From an uncultured Dysgonomonas sp. (lineage in GTDB: Bacteria > Bacteroidota > Bacteroidia > Bacteroidales > Dysgonomonadaceae): a DNA stretch of 64,000 nt. Positions 9,076 to 18,846 of this stretch are shown here, piece by piece (positions within the stretch are counted from its first letter, which is position 1; each line of letters starts with the position of its first letter). The stretch is from the NCBI GenBank assembly GCA_945273835.1, contig CALYPL010000003.1:62001-126000 (forward strand), read 5' to 3'. The position numbers and the translations under genes are program-made. Under the pieces are notes generated by a model. That model was not told the DNA's origin and did not search any database. It saw only the letters and a program-made list of their open reading frames with translations.

Positions 9076-9753
9076 ATGATATACATAACCATTATATTCA
9101 AGCTAATAGTAGGGATGATAGGAATTCTTTTCTTCCTACGTCTTGCAGGTAAAGGACAGATGAGTCAGATAACACCCTTAGACACAGTAAACTCATTCAT
9201 AATAGGAGCATTTGTAGGAGGAGTAATCTACAATCCCGATTTAAGCATCTGGCTCATGCTCTTCGCCATGTTCATATGGGGACTTATAAACATTTTATTA
9301 CGCTCCCTTATGAGGATCAATTTCTTCAACAAACTATTGATCGGCAAATCAGAATACCTTGTAAAAGACGGCATGCTCAATCTAAAAATGCTTAAAAAAA
9401 ATCATCTCAATATGGAACAATTCAAAGCCATATTACGGGAACACAATGTATTCTCACTTTTAGACGTGGACGATGTCCGATTCGAGACCGACGGTCAACT
9501 AACCATTTATAAGAAAAAAAGTTCCCCACGATCATATCTCTTAGTAAACAATGGCGAAATACTACAAGAGAATTTGAAAGAAACACACAAAACCGAAGAA
9601 TGGCTATGTAGCGAAATGGAAAAACTTCAAATACAAGATATATCAGATCTGTATTGTGTAGAATGGATCCCCAACAATGGGTTTTACATAGTAGACAAAG
9701 AAGGAAAGATAAAAGATATGACAGAAAAACACGACGCCAATGATAAAAAATAA
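9076..9753 (+). CDS. DUF421 (YetF-family) membrane protein
   Basis: A 225-aa protein with about three N-terminal transmembrane segments (residues 1-80) followed by a soluble domain. The pattern RLAGKGQMSQITPLDTVNSF near residue 22 and the later SEYLVKDGMLN / LREHNVFSLLDVDDVRFE blocks are typical of DUF421/YetF proteins. The molecular function of the family is poorly defined; in Bacillus relatives are tied to sporulation and envelope stress. Lies 12 nt after the small membrane protein and 45 nt before a short-chain dehydrogenase. Confidence 0.82.
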   Translation: MIYITIIFKLIVGMIGILFFLRLAGKGQMSQITPLDTVNSFIIGAFVGGVIYNPDLSIWLMLFAMFIWGLINILLRSLMRINFFNKLLIGKSEYLVKDGMLNLKMLKKNHLNMEQFKAILREHNVFSLLDVDDVRFETDGQLTIYKKKSSPRSYLLVNNGEILQENLKETHKTEEWLCSEMEKLQIQDISDLYCVEWIPNNGFYIVDKEGKIKDMTEKHDANDKK

Positions 9754-9798
9754 TAGAAGAAAATCTTATTTAGGCATATTAATTAAAAACATTCGCTT

Positions 9799-10698
9799 AT
9801 GAAAAGTCATGAAACATCAAAATTGAAAAATCCGTTAACACAATACTATCACGGAGATTACAAAAAACAGTCACAAAAAGCACCCGGAATCGAAGCAGAA
9901 ATGCAACCAATACCCGATTGTGGAGAAAAATCATACTGCGGACACGAAAAACTGAAAGGACGTAAAGCACTCGTAACAGGTGGCGACTCAGGTATCGGAC
10001 GTGCAGCAGCCATAGCCTACGCACGTGAAGGAGCTGACGTAGCCATTAACTACCTGCCAGCCGAACAAAAAGATGCTGAAGAAGTAAAAAAAATCATCGA
10101 AGCAGAAGGACGCAAAGCAGTACTCATACCCGGTGACCTGAGTGACGAAAAATTCACCGTAAAGATGGTTGAAACAGCAGTAAAAGAGCTTGGCGGATTA
10201 GACATCATGGCATTAGTAGCCGGCAAGCAAACAGCCGTAAAAAACATAGAAGACTTATCATCCGAACAGTTCCGTAAAACATTCGAGATAAACGTTTTCT
10301 CTCTATTCTGGGCAACAAAAGCAGCTATACCGCACATGCCGGCAGGATCAAGCATCATCACAACCTCATCCATACAAGGCTATTATCCGGGCGAGATGCT
10401 GTTAGACTATGCTTCCACAAAAGCAGCCATCATAGCATACAGTCAGGCATTAGCAAAACAAGTAGCATCAAAAGGCATACGTGTCAATGTAGTAGCACCC
10501 GGTCCGGTATGGACACCACTCCAGATAGTGGGCGGACAACCATCAGAAAACATTCCTACATTTGGTCAGGAAACACCCCTACGGAGAGCAGGTCAACCAG
10601 TAGAATTAAGCGCGGTTTACGTTCTCTTAGCATCCGAAGAATCGAGCTATACAACAGCCGAAGTGTACGGTGTAGCAGGCGGTATTCATATCGGATAA
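9799..10698 (+). CDS. short-chain dehydrogenase, YghA/general-stress type
   Basis: A 299-aa classical SDR. It has the roughly 50-residue N-terminal extension ([14 protein letters not shown]) typical of the YghA/GspA39-like subgroup, the cofactor motif [10 protein letters not shown] and the catalytic YASTKAA (Tyr-x-x-x-Lys). The end GVAGGIHIG also fits. Such proteins are NAD(P)-dependent oxidoreductases of broad or unknown substrate, often stress-induced. A strong terminator follows at 10726-10764. Confidence 0.88.
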   Translation: MKSHETSKLKNPLTQYYHGDYKKQSQKAPGIEAEMQPIPDCGEKSYCGHEKLKGRKALVTGGDSGIGRAAAIAYAREGADVAINYLPAEQKDAEEVKKIIEAEGRKAVLIPGDLSDEKFTVKMVETAVKELGGLDIMALVAGKQTAVKNIEDLSSEQFRKTFEINVFSLFWATKAAIPHMPAGSSIITTSSIQGYYPGEMLLDYASTKAAIIAYSQALAKQVASKGIRVNVVAPGPVWTPLQIVGGQPSENIPTFGQETPLRRAGQPVELSAVYVLLASEESSYTTAEVYGVAGGIHIG

Positions 10699-10725
10699 AC
10701 AAGAATAAAACCCGAATAAAACATG

Positions 10726-10764
10726 TAATATCTCCCCCAACAGTGAAAGGGGAGATATTATTTT
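10726..10764 (+). terminator. intrinsic terminator of the SDR gene
   Basis: Perfect 12-bp stem (10726-10737 with 10749-10760), 11-nt loop, then a T-rich tract. Confidence 0.75.
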
Positions 10765-11051
10765 AATTAAACCAACCCATTAAACATCAGAAAGTAATAA
10801 AGACCATCAGAAATAAGGAAACATAATTTTTTCATAGTCATATCCATTAAATATTTTCGTAAAGTTTGCATAGAACACTAAAACATCAATACCCAATCCG
10901 ATAAAGCGACAATCGACCTTAAGCAATCAAAATTTACCTCAGCCAAACAGACAAAGCCCCTATCCTCCACAAAAAATGCAATTTATACAGAAAATATTAT
11001 AATAAATATTTAAAAATGATCAGAAGAAAGAAACCTTGATAAAGTAAACAC

Positions 11052-11059
11052 TATATTTG
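11052..11059 (+). promoter_or_regulatory. Bacteroidota -7 box (TATATTTG)
   Basis: Exact TAnnTTTG match. A transcript from here would carry a leader of about 380 nt into the efflux operon, or produce a separate RNA. Confidence 0.4.
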
Positions 11060-11311
11060 CCTCAAATTTCCAAAACAATAAAATTATCAGTACAGGAAAA
11101 TCGGGCGAAAGATGCTTAATAGAGGAAAAAAAGAAATCAGAAAATATCCTTTAGGCGCTACCTTACATGCGAAAAATGAAAGGTATACCTCATCGTTCCG
11201 TAACCGATTCTGTAAAGCCACCCCCCTACCACAAATAACAGTTGTAAGTTTATTTCTACAACTTGCAAAACTCCTTCCACAAGAAGTAAGTAAAGACCCC
11301 TCGCCGATTAG

Positions 11312-11342
11312 AGGCATCTTAATGCCGACGATTAAGATGTCT
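11312..11342. repeat. 12-bp stem-loop upstream of the efflux operon
   Basis: Arms 11312-11323 and 11331-11342 pair over 12 positions (one G-T), with a 7-nt loop GCCGACG. It is not followed by a T-run on the + strand, so it may be an operator or an RNA structural element rather than a terminator. It lies 105 nt before the adaptor gene. Confidence 0.55.
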
Positions 11343-11446
11343 ACATAAAATAAAAAAGTTCAAAAGAACAACGTGACATATTTTATTTTCGATTTGAAAC
11401 AAACGAAATAATTATTTCCTATTCATATTCCTAAAAAAATTGCTTT

Positions 11447-12529
11447 ATGAAAAGAGTACTAATACCCACTCTTGGTCTGAGCATATTATTCATGATGGTC
11501 GCCTGTCAAGGCAAAAAAGAAGGAAAACACGAAGCAGTAGTATATCCTGCAACCTTCCCTCTTAAAACCGACACAGTGGTGACAACTGATTATGTTGCTA
11601 AAATTCAATCCGTAAAAAACATCGAAGTCCGCGCACAAGAAAAAGGCTTCTTAGAAAAAATCTATGTAGACGAAGGCCAATACGTCAAAGCCGGGCAAGT
11701 ATTATTTTCTATCATGCCACAACTCTATGAGGCTGACGTGCTGAAAGCACAAGCCGAAGTAGATCAGGCAGAAATAGATTACAAAAACGCAAGCACGCTT
11801 GCCCAGAACGACGTAGTGTCGCACAACGAAAAAGCCATGGCAAAAGCTAAACTCGATGCAGCCAAAGCCGAGCTCAAAGCAGCGCAGACACACCTCTCAT
11901 TCACAACCATCAAAGCCCCGTTTGCCGGAGTAATAAACCGTATACCCCTGAAAATAGGAAGCCTTGTCAACGAAGGCGATTTACTGACATCGCTTTCCGA
12001 CAACAAAAGCGTATACACATACTTCAACCTGTCTGAAACACAATATCTAAATTATCAGAAACAAACAGACAAAACATACAAAAAAGTAGGGTTAATACTA
12101 TCGAACGGAGACACATTTCCGCAGAAAGGAACCATACAGAATATCGAAGGCGAATTTGACAGCGAAACAGGAAATATCGCATTCAGAGCATTATTCCCGA
12201 ATCCCGATATGCTGCTCCGTAACGGACAATCAGGTAGGGTTTTATTAGATGTACCGCTCAAAGGTGCACTGATAATACCACAAAAATCCACATTCGAGTT
12301 CCAAGGACAGAAATATGTTTTTGCAGTCGACGACAAGGGCAAAGTCAAATCTCGTCCGATTGAAGTAGCGTATGTGCTGCCTGACATCTACATACTCCGT
12401 TCAGGCTTATCGGAAAACGATCACTTCTTGCTCGAAGGACTTCAGAAAGTCAAAGACGACGATCAGGTAAAAACAACCCTCGTATCGCCCGAAAAAGCAT
12501 TGCAGTCGCTTAAACTCGATGCAGATTAA
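11447..12529 (+). CDS. RND efflux periplasmic adaptor (membrane fusion protein) lipoprotein
   Basis: A 360-aa AcrA/MexA-like adaptor. The N-terminus ends in a lipobox (LFMMVAC, Cys at about 21). A barrel-sandwich half motif (VRAQEKGFLEKIYVDEGQYV) precedes an alpha-hairpin rich in A, K and E (about residues 85-145), then the second half (FTTIKAPFAGVI) and beta-barrel. It should link the inner-membrane pump 12557-15757 to the outer-membrane factor 15738-17186. No TetR/AraC-type repressor gene sits beside the operon. Confidence 0.9.
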   Translation: MKRVLIPTLGLSILFMMVACQGKKEGKHEAVVYPATFPLKTDTVVTTDYVAKIQSVKNIEVRAQEKGFLEKIYVDEGQYVKAGQVLFSIMPQLYEADVLKAQAEVDQAEIDYKNASTLAQNDVVSHNEKAMAKAKLDAAKAELKAAQTHLSFTTIKAPFAGVINRIPLKIGSLVNEGDLLTSLSDNKSVYTYFNLSETQYLNYQKQTDKTYKKVGLILSNGDTFPQKGTIQNIEGEFDSETGNIAFRALFPNPDMLLRNGQSGRVLLDVPLKGALIIPQKSTFEFQGQKYVFAVDDKGKVKSRPIEVAYVLPDIYILRSGLSENDHFLLEGLQKVKDDDQVKTTLVSPEKALQSLKLDAD

Positions 12530-12556
12530 TAACCCAACCCACAAAAAAGAACTGTT

Positions 12557-15500
12557 ATGTTTAAGAAATTTATTCGCAGACCGGTTCTGTCAATCGTAAT
12601 AGCACTTGTCATTGCCTTTTTCGGAATCATCTCGCTGGTTAAGCTCTCGGTAACACAATTTCCGGCAATATCGCCACCCAAAGTAAACGTTACCGCAGAA
12701 TTTCCCGGAGCCAATAACGAATTACTGGTCAAAGCCGTTATCATACCCATAGAAAGAGCTTTGAACGGCATATCCGGTCTCAAATATATCACCTCAAACG
12801 CCGGTAACGACGGCGAAGCCGCCATACAGCTCGTCTTTAATCTCGGAGTCAATCCCAACGATGCAGCCGTAAGCGTGCAGAACCGCATATCATCGGCAAT
12901 CAACAAATTGCCGCCCGAAGTAGTACGCGAGGGAGTAAAAATCACTCGTGAAGAACCAAATATGCTGATGTACATCAACATATACAGCGACGATCCGGCA
13001 GCAGACCAGAAATTTCTGTTCAACTACGCCGATATAAGCATCTTTGACGAACTCAAACGTATCGAAGGAGTAGGATTTGTTGACATACTGGGAACACGCT
13101 CATACGCTATGCGTGTATGGCTCAAACCCGACCGAATGACAGCCTACAATATATCGGCACAAGAAGTTATGGACGCTCTGAGCAGCCAAAGCATCGAAGC
13201 ATCGCCCGGACGTGTTGGCGAAAGTTCGGGAGTACGCTCTCAAGCATTTGAATACGTGCTGAAATATCCCGGACGATATACTACCGAAGAAGAGTACGGC
13301 GATGTTATACTGAAAGCAAATCCCGATGGCGGATTTGTCCGGCTCAAAGACGTTGCCGACATCAATTTCGGCAGCATGGTTTACGACATTTATTCCAATC
13401 TGAATAACAAACCATCGGCGGCTATAACCGTAAAACAGTCCTACGGATCAAATGCAAGTGAAGTTATCAAAAATGTAAAAGCCCTGATGGCGAGACTACA
13501 AAAAGAAGACTTCCCCAAAGGCATGCACTATGAAATAAGTTATGACGTATCACGTTTCCTTGACGCATCTATGGAAAAAGTCGTCCATACACTATTCGAA
13601 GCATTCATACTCGTAGCCATAGTCGTATTTCTGTTCCTCGGCGACTGGAGGTCTACCCTCATTCCGGCAATCGTTGTCCCCATATCGTTGATAGGTAGTT
13701 TTGCCGTCATGTGGCTATTCGACATCACCCTCAACATGATCTCGCTCTTTGCCCTCGTCATGGCAATCGGAGTCGTCGTCGACGATGCCATCGTAGTCAT
13801 AGAAGCTATCCATGCCAAGATGGAACGCGAAAATCTGACGGCACTCAAAGCCACCGAAGCGGCTATCAGCGAGATCGGCGGAGCTATCATAGCTATCACG
13901 CTTGTCATGGCAGCAGTTTTTATACCCGTTGCCTTTATGCCCGGACCATCAGGAGTGTTCTTCAAACAATTTTCTATAACCATGGCATCATCCATTATCA
14001 TTTCAGGTATATGCGCCCTGACGCTGACACCTGCGTTATGCGCCCTCATCCTGACCAATGATCATGGTAAGCAAAAGAAACAGAACGCCGTCACACGCTT
14101 TATCGGCAAGTTTGACAGCTTCTTCAAAAAAAGTTCAGACAAATACAAATCGATACTCGGCAAGACCGTATCACGCAAGGCGCTGACACTTCCGCTCTTA
14201 CTTATATTCTGTTTGTGTATCTACCTGCTTAACAATTCGCTTCCGTCAGGATTTATTCCTCAAGAAGATCAGGGTATGATTTACGCAGAAATCATCACAC
14301 CTCCGGGTTCGACACTTGAACGTACCAACGAGGTTGCGCAGGAATTGCAGAAAGTTTGTCAGAAAGTGGACGGTGTGGAATCCGTATCGTCACTCGCAGG
14401 ATATGAAATTCTGAACGAAGGTACAGGATCGAACTCCGGATCGTGTCTGATCAACCTGAAAAAGTGGAGCGACAGATCAAAAAGCGCATCGCAAATTATT
14501 GAAGAGCTTGAAGAAAAGAGCAAAAACATAGTTGGTGCGGAAATTGAATTCTTCCAGCCACCTTCAATACCCGGTTACGGTACGGCAAGTGGTTTTGAAT
14601 TGCGCCTACTTGACAAAAACAATAAAGGCGACTTTCAGGAAATGGAGAAAGTGACCAAAAAATTTGTTGAAGAGCTGAATAAAAGACCTGAGCTAAACTC
14701 CGTATTCTCGTTCTATTCCGCCAGCTTTCCGCAATATATGCTGAAAGTAGATAAAGAATTGGCTGCACAGAAAGGCGTATCTATTGACAATGCGATGGGC
14801 AATCTGTCAACCCTCATCGGTTCTGATTACGAAGTCAGCTTTATCAAATTCGGTAGACCATATCAGGTAATCGTACAGTCTGACCCTCGTTACAGGGCAT
14901 TACCCGAAGATATACTTAAACTTACGGTTAAGAACGACAAAGGCGAAATGGTTTCGTACTCCGATTTTATGAAACTTGAAAAAGTTTACGGACTATCTGA
15001 AATGACACGCCACGATATGTTCAACTCAGCCGAAATTGAAGGTAATGCGGCAGACGGATACAGCAGCTCGCAAGCCATCAAAGCAATACAGCAAGTAGCA
15101 CAGGAAACTCTGCCTAAAGGCTATGGCATAGACTGGGAAGGTTTGTCGAAAGACGAAGTAGCTAAAGGACACGAAACCGTGATTATATTTTTGATCTGTC
15201 TTGCGTTCGTGTACCTCATATTGTCCGCTCAGTACGAAAGTTTCATACTGCCATTGCCAATCATACTTTGTCTGCCTGCCGGAATATTCGGTTCCATGCT
15301 GTTCCTGAAAATACTTGGTTTAGAGAACAACATTTATGCCGAGATAGCGATGCTCATGCTCATCGGCCTCTTAGGGAAGAATGCGGTGCTGATTGTCGAA
15401 TACGCCGCGCATAAGAGGACGCTCGAAGGTATACCTGTCAAACAGGCAGCCATCGAAGGAGCTGTACTCCGTTTCAGACCTATATTGATGACATCGTTCG

Positions 15501-15757
15501 CATTCATTGCCGGACTTATACCCCTTGTGTTCTCAACAGGTCCGGGAGCAATCGGTAACCGCACTCTCGGAACTGCCGCAGCAGGAGGTATGCTCATCGG
15601 TACATTGTGCGGATTGATCCTCATCCCGGGATTGTATTACATCACCGGTCTTATACAGAATAAACTGAAAATGGCAAGATGGGAAAGAGATACCCCTTTC
15701 ACTGAAGATACAGAATATATCAAACCATTGAACAACAATGAAAAAAATAATAAATAA
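12557..15757 (+). CDS. RND multidrug efflux permease, HAE1/AcrB family
   Basis: A 1066-aa inner-membrane pump of normal family length with two repeats of transmembrane segments and large periplasmic loops. The proton-relay residues are visible: the Asp pair in IGVVVDDAIVVIEA (equivalent to AcrB D407/D408) and the Lys in LIGLLGKNAVLIVEYA (equivalent to K940). The N-terminus FKKFIRRPVLSIVIALVIAF is typical. It exports hydrophobic or amphiphilic compounds by proton antiport. It begins 27 nt after the adaptor and overlaps the outer-membrane gene by 20 nt. Confidence 0.95.
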   Translation: MFKKFIRRPVLSIVIALVIAFFGIISLVKLSVTQFPAISPPKVNVTAEFPGANNELLVKAVIIPIERALNGISGLKYITSNAGNDGEAAIQLVFNLGVNPNDAAVSVQNRISSAINKLPPEVVREGVKITREEPNMLMYINIYSDDPAADQKFLFNYADISIFDELKRIEGVGFVDILGTRSYAMRVWLKPDRMTAYNISAQEVMDALSSQSIEASPGRVGESSGVRSQAFEYVLKYPGRYTTEEEYGDVILKANPDGGFVRLKDVADINFGSMVYDIYSNLNNKPSAAITVKQSYGSNASEVIKNVKALMARLQKEDFPKGMHYEISYDVSRFLDASMEKVVHTLFEAFILVAIVVFLFLGDWRSTLIPAIVVPISLIGSFAVMWLFDITLNMISLFALVMAIGVVVDDAIVVIEAIHAKMERENLTALKATEAAISEIGGAIIAITLVMAAVFIPVAFMPGPSGVFFKQFSITMASSIIISGICALTLTPALCALILTNDHGKQKKQNAVTRFIGKFDSFFKKSSDKYKSILGKTVSRKALTLPLLLIFCLCIYLLNNSLPSGFIPQEDQGMIYAEIITPPGSTLERTNEVAQELQKVCQKVDGVESVSSLAGYEILNEGTGSNSGSCLINLKKWSDRSKSASQIIEELEEKSKNIVGAEIEFFQPPSIPGYGTASGFELRLLDKNNKGDFQEMEKVTKKFVEELNKRPELNSVFSFYSASFPQYMLKVDKELAAQKGVSIDNAMGNLSTLIGSDYEVSFIKFGRPYQVIVQSDPRYRALPEDILKLTVKNDKGEMVSYSDFMKLEKVYGLSEMTRHDMFNSAEIEGNAADGYSSSQAIKAIQQVAQETLPKGYGIDWEGLSKDEVAKGHETVIIFLICLAFVYLILSAQYESFILPLPIILCLPAGIFGSMLFLKILGLENNIYAEIAMLMLIGLLGKNAVLIVEYAAHKRTLEGIPVKQAAIEGAVLRFRPILMTSFAFIAGLIPLVFSTGPGAIGNRTLGTAAAGGMLIGTLCGLILIPGLYYITGLIQNKLKMARWERDTPFTEDTEYIKPLNNNEKNNK

Positions 15758-17186
15758 ATCATATTTTGTCTTGGCTGCGCTTCTGTTGGCAATACCATCA
15801 TGTAAAGCTCCGAGAGAAACGGTGGTTAATGGTGGCATTGAAAAGAACGTTCCGCTCAGCTACTCGAATGCTTTGACAGCCGACAGCACTAAAAACGAGG
15901 CGATAACTCCATGGCGGGAATTTTTTACCGATCCCGTTCTTGTGGGACTGATTGAAGAAGGTCTGCACAATAATCAGGACTTACTCATCACCTTGCAGGA
16001 GGTTGAAATAGCCAGAAGCGGTGTAGCCGGAATCAAAGGAAGCCTTTTCCCATCAATTGGTTACGAAATTGGTGGAAATCTGAAGAAGAACGCCCGTTAC
16101 ACCAGCGATGGTGCGGGCGATATTGGCAGCGAAATCAAACCCGGGAAAAAATTGCCGATCCCGACAGGCGATTACCGTGCAGGGCTGACTCTTGATTGGG
16201 AAGTGGATATTTGGAACAAAATCCGCACGGAGAAAAAGGCTGCCGTGGCTCGCTACTTATCGACTGTGGAGGGCAAGAACTTTGTGCTGTCTAATCTGAT
16301 AGCCGAGATAGCCACCACATATTACCAACTGCTCTCGTTAGATAATCAGCTTGATATTGTTGAAAACTATATCGGGTTGCAGGAAAAGGCTTTGCAAATG
16401 ACTAAAGTGCAGAAAGAAGCTGCCGCGGCTACTGAATTGGCTGTTAAGCAATTCGAAGCTGAACTTGCTAAATCTAAAGCATCTGAATTTGCCATCCGTC
16501 AGAGCATTGTGGAAAAGGAGAATGAAATGAACATCCTGCTCGGTCGCTACCCGCAACCGATTGCCCGTGACAAGTCGACTTTCATCAGCATCGTGCCTAA
16601 CACGGTTTACAGCGGCATTCCGTCTCAATTGCTTCAGAACAGACCTGACATCAAACAAGCGGAGTACGATCTGCAAGCGGCTAAACTGGATGTGAAAGCG
16701 GCAAGGAAAGAATTTTATCCTTCGCTCGACATTTCGGCTGCTTTCGGACTTGAGGCTTTCCGACCCGACTATCTTGTGAAAACAACCAAATCGATAGCTT
16801 ATAACGCAACAGCAGGGTTGGCGGGTCCGCTTATTAACAGAAGTGCCATCGTAGCCAGATTCAAAGAGGCTGACGCTAAGCAGGTCGAAGCCTTGTATCA
16901 GTACGAAAAGACTATCTTGCAGGCGTATATTGATGTGAGCAATCAGCTTTCGAAGATTGGCAATACGGACAAGTATTACAATCTGAAATTGCAGGAAAGC
17001 GAGACGCTTGAAAAGTCGATCGACATTTCTTCTCAATTGTTTAAAAACTCTCGTGCCGATTATCTTGATGTGCTTACTGTTCAACGTGATGCACTGAATG
17101 CCAAAATGGATTTGATTCAGGCTAAGGAAGATCAATTGAATACGGTTGTGAATATTTATAAAAGTCTTGGAGGTGGATGGCAATAA
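15738..17186 (+). CDS. TolC-family outer-membrane efflux lipoprotein (NodT type)
   Basis: A 482-aa protein with a lipoprotein signal (LLLAIPSC, Cys at about 22) and two outer-membrane-efflux repeats of long coiled-coil helices. The family's W-x-x-F-F-x-D-P opening appears as PWREFFTDPVL, and the second-repeat phrase LLQNRPDIKQAEYDLQAAKL is typical of NodT/OprM proteins. It forms the exit duct of the tripartite pump. The start overlaps the permease gene by 20 nt, indicating coupled translation. A terminator follows at 17251-17308. Confidence 0.92.
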   Translation: MKKIINKSYFVLAALLLAIPSCKAPRETVVNGGIEKNVPLSYSNALTADSTKNEAITPWREFFTDPVLVGLIEEGLHNNQDLLITLQEVEIARSGVAGIKGSLFPSIGYEIGGNLKKNARYTSDGAGDIGSEIKPGKKLPIPTGDYRAGLTLDWEVDIWNKIRTEKKAAVARYLSTVEGKNFVLSNLIAEIATTYYQLLSLDNQLDIVENYIGLQEKALQMTKVQKEAAAATELAVKQFEAELAKSKASEFAIRQSIVEKENEMNILLGRYPQPIARDKSTFISIVPNTVYSGIPSQLLQNRPDIKQAEYDLQAAKLDVKAARKEFYPSLDISAAFGLEAFRPDYLVKTTKSIAYNATAGLAGPLINRSAIVARFKEADAKQVEALYQYEKTILQAYIDVSNQLSKIGNTDKYYNLKLQESETLEKSIDISSQLFKNSRADYLDVLTVQRDALNAKMDLIQAKEDQLNTVVNIYKSLGGGWQ

Positions 17187-17250
17187 TAAGCCGTCACTCT
17201 TAATATAGGAATTAGCCCGTCAAATAGGGGGGGCAGATCTCTCTCCGATT

Positions 17251-17308
17251 TATCGCAGGTTGTTGAAGTATCCATTTATTGGTTTCCGCAACTTGCGATA
17301 TTTTTTTT
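17251..17308 (+). terminator. intrinsic terminator of the RND efflux operon
   Basis: Arms 17251-17262 and 17289-17300 pair over 12 positions (one G-T), directly followed by eight T residues. Confidence 0.7.
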
Positions 17309-17729
17309 ACATATGTGCATTGTTATAAGGATTTACCTTGTTATTGCGCCTTGGTTATATTGAATCGGGTAGATGCAGAATCAGTTTAATTCAAAATCAA
17401 ATCGTGATTTCCTGAAAACCTTGTGGCTGAATTTCCTTGTTGTGAAGCTGTCTTAGCCATGCGGTAAATAATTCCCTGATGTACTCCATTACACTTTGTG
17501 AAAGAAATCATGATTGTGCACAAACTATATGAATTACTGTAAAACTGACTTTCGTTCTGCAACCGGTTATTTCTTTGATCGGGATTTTCGGATTCGACTG
17601 TAAAGTTGATGTTTGTATGTTCTTTAAAAATCTTACCACATATGAATGTATGCAGTAAGCGTAGGGCTAACAATTTTCCGTCGTCATCTTATTGGCTGTT
17701 GTTTAGAGCTTGTTTTCAGCCTCTTAATT

Positions 17730-17777
17730 AAGAAAAAATGAGAAACTGTCAGATTTTAAAGTGTAAGAAAAAATGAG
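17730..17777 (+). repeat. 13-bp direct repeat next to the oxidoreductase promoter
   Basis: AAGAAAAAATGAG occurs at 17730-17742 and again at 17765-17777, 35 bp apart. The second copy abuts the -7 box at 17778. It could be an operator. Confidence 0.5.
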
Positions 17778-17785
17778 TATATTTG
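17778..17785 (+). promoter_or_regulatory. Bacteroidota -7 box (TATATTTG)
   Basis: Exact TAnnTTTG match 45 nt before the start codon of the Gfo/Idh/MocA gene. Confidence 0.45.
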
Positions 17786-17829
17786 AGTATATACTGAAAT
17801 GTAATTAATTAATAATTCAGAAATTTTTG

Positions 17830-18828
17830 ATGGCAATCAATAAAGTAAGATTCGGCGTAATCGGTACGAATATAATAGTTGATACCGTTCTTGAAGCCGC
17901 TCGGCTCGATAACAGGTTTGAGTGTTGCGCTATATATTCCCGAACTGCCGAAAGGGCTGCCGAATTTGCGTTGAAGCATAATATAGGAAATACATTCACT
18001 TCGCTTGAAGATATGGCTTCAAGTGATCTGATTGATGCGGTTTATATTGCATCGCCCAACTCGTGCCATGCTTCTCAGAGTATTATGTTTATGGAGAACG
18101 GCAAACATGTTCTTTGCGAAAAACCGTTGGCTTCTAATGCGCATGAGGCGCAATTGATGATTGCCGCCTCAAAACGTTATGGTGTGACATTGATGGAGGC
18201 TATGAAGCCTACGCTCACTCCCGATTTTGCGACGGTGATAAACAATATCGGCAAAATAGGTAAAATCAGGCGATATTTTTCGTGCTATTGCCAATATTCT
18301 TCACGCTATGACAAATTGAAAGAGGGTATTGTGCTGAATGCGTTTAATCCTGATTTATCGAATGGTGCGATGATGGATATAGGTATTTATACGCTCTATC
18401 CGATGGTTGTTTTGTTTGGTAAACCTAAGCGTATTCTGGCTTCGGGCTTGCTATTGCCTACCGGGGTTGACGGACAAGGGGCTGTTAATTTTGAATATGA
18501 GGGTATGAACGCCACGATACTTTATTCTAAAATTGCCGACTCAATGTTACCGACTGAAATTCAGGGCGAAGATGGTATGATATCGCTTGATCGCATAAAC
18601 GGCATCAGGCACGTAATGTTGAATTATAGGAAAGGTGGTTCTTTGGATCTAAGTTGCCACGATCGCATGAATGATTATACCTACGAAGTCAGCGAATTTA
18701 TCAATCTGATACAAGCGGGAAAAACGGAATCGGCTATTAACAGCCATCGTAATTCGGTGCTTGTGATGGAGATTATTGACGAAATTCGTCGTCAATTGGG
18801 TGTTGTTTATCCTGCTGATAAATATTGA
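17830..18828 (+). CDS. Gfo/Idh/MocA-family oxidoreductase
   Basis: A 332-aa NAD(P)-dependent dehydrogenase. The ATG at 17830 is preferred over an in-frame TTG at 17827. The N-terminal Rossmann part reads RFGVIGTNIIVDTVLEAARL, and the family signature EKP is present in HVLCEKPLASNAHEAQ (about residues 93-108). A C-terminal alpha/beta domain follows. Substrates of this family are sugars, inositols or amino sugars; none can be assigned here. It converges on the dihydrouridine synthase gene with an 18-bp gap. Confidence 0.87.
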   Translation: MAINKVRFGVIGTNIIVDTVLEAARLDNRFECCAIYSRTAERAAEFALKHNIGNTFTSLEDMASSDLIDAVYIASPNSCHASQSIMFMENGKHVLCEKPLASNAHEAQLMIAASKRYGVTLMEAMKPTLTPDFATVINNIGKIGKIRRYFSCYCQYSSRYDKLKEGIVLNAFNPDLSNGAMMDIGIYTLYPMVVLFGKPKRILASGLLLPTGVDGQGAVNFEYEGMNATILYSKIADSMLPTEIQGEDGMISLDRINGIRHVMLNYRKGGSLDLSCHDRMNDYTYEVSEFINLIQAGKTESAINSHRNSVLVMEIIDEIRRQLGVVYPADKY

Positions 18829-18846
18829 CGCTTTTTACTCTGGGCT

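Larger units (their letters stand above)
10765..11446. other. long upstream region of the efflux operon; structured, no clear gene
   Basis: About 680 bp after the SDR terminator. It contains a -7-like box at 11052-11059, a more G+C-rich patch around 11150-11340, a small hairpin (GTTGTA...TACAAC near 11239-11260) and a strong hairpin at 11312-11342. ORFs of 76-78 codons exist on both strands here but have no recognisable domain and unconvincing composition. It may be a long 5' leader, a small RNA or a copy of a dispersed repeat. Confidence 0.4.
17187..17829. other. 643-bp intergenic region after the efflux operon
   Basis: Contains the operon terminator (17251-17308), a 13-bp direct repeat (17730-17742 and 17765-17777) and a -7 box (17778-17785). 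On the minus strand 17386-17673 there is an open frame of 95 codons with no recognisable domain; it may be a decayed gene, but I do not call it. Confidence 0.45.

Noticed and set aside
11087..11348. ORFs of 76-78 codons on both strands upstream of the efflux operon
   Set aside because: They overlap each other, have no domain, start far from any ribosome-binding context, and the region is better explained as a structured leader or repeat.
13540..14058. 172-codon ORF antisense to the RND permease (and similar long antisense ORFs in purL, cysS and rho)
   Set aside because: Shadow frames of strongly coding, well-identified genes.
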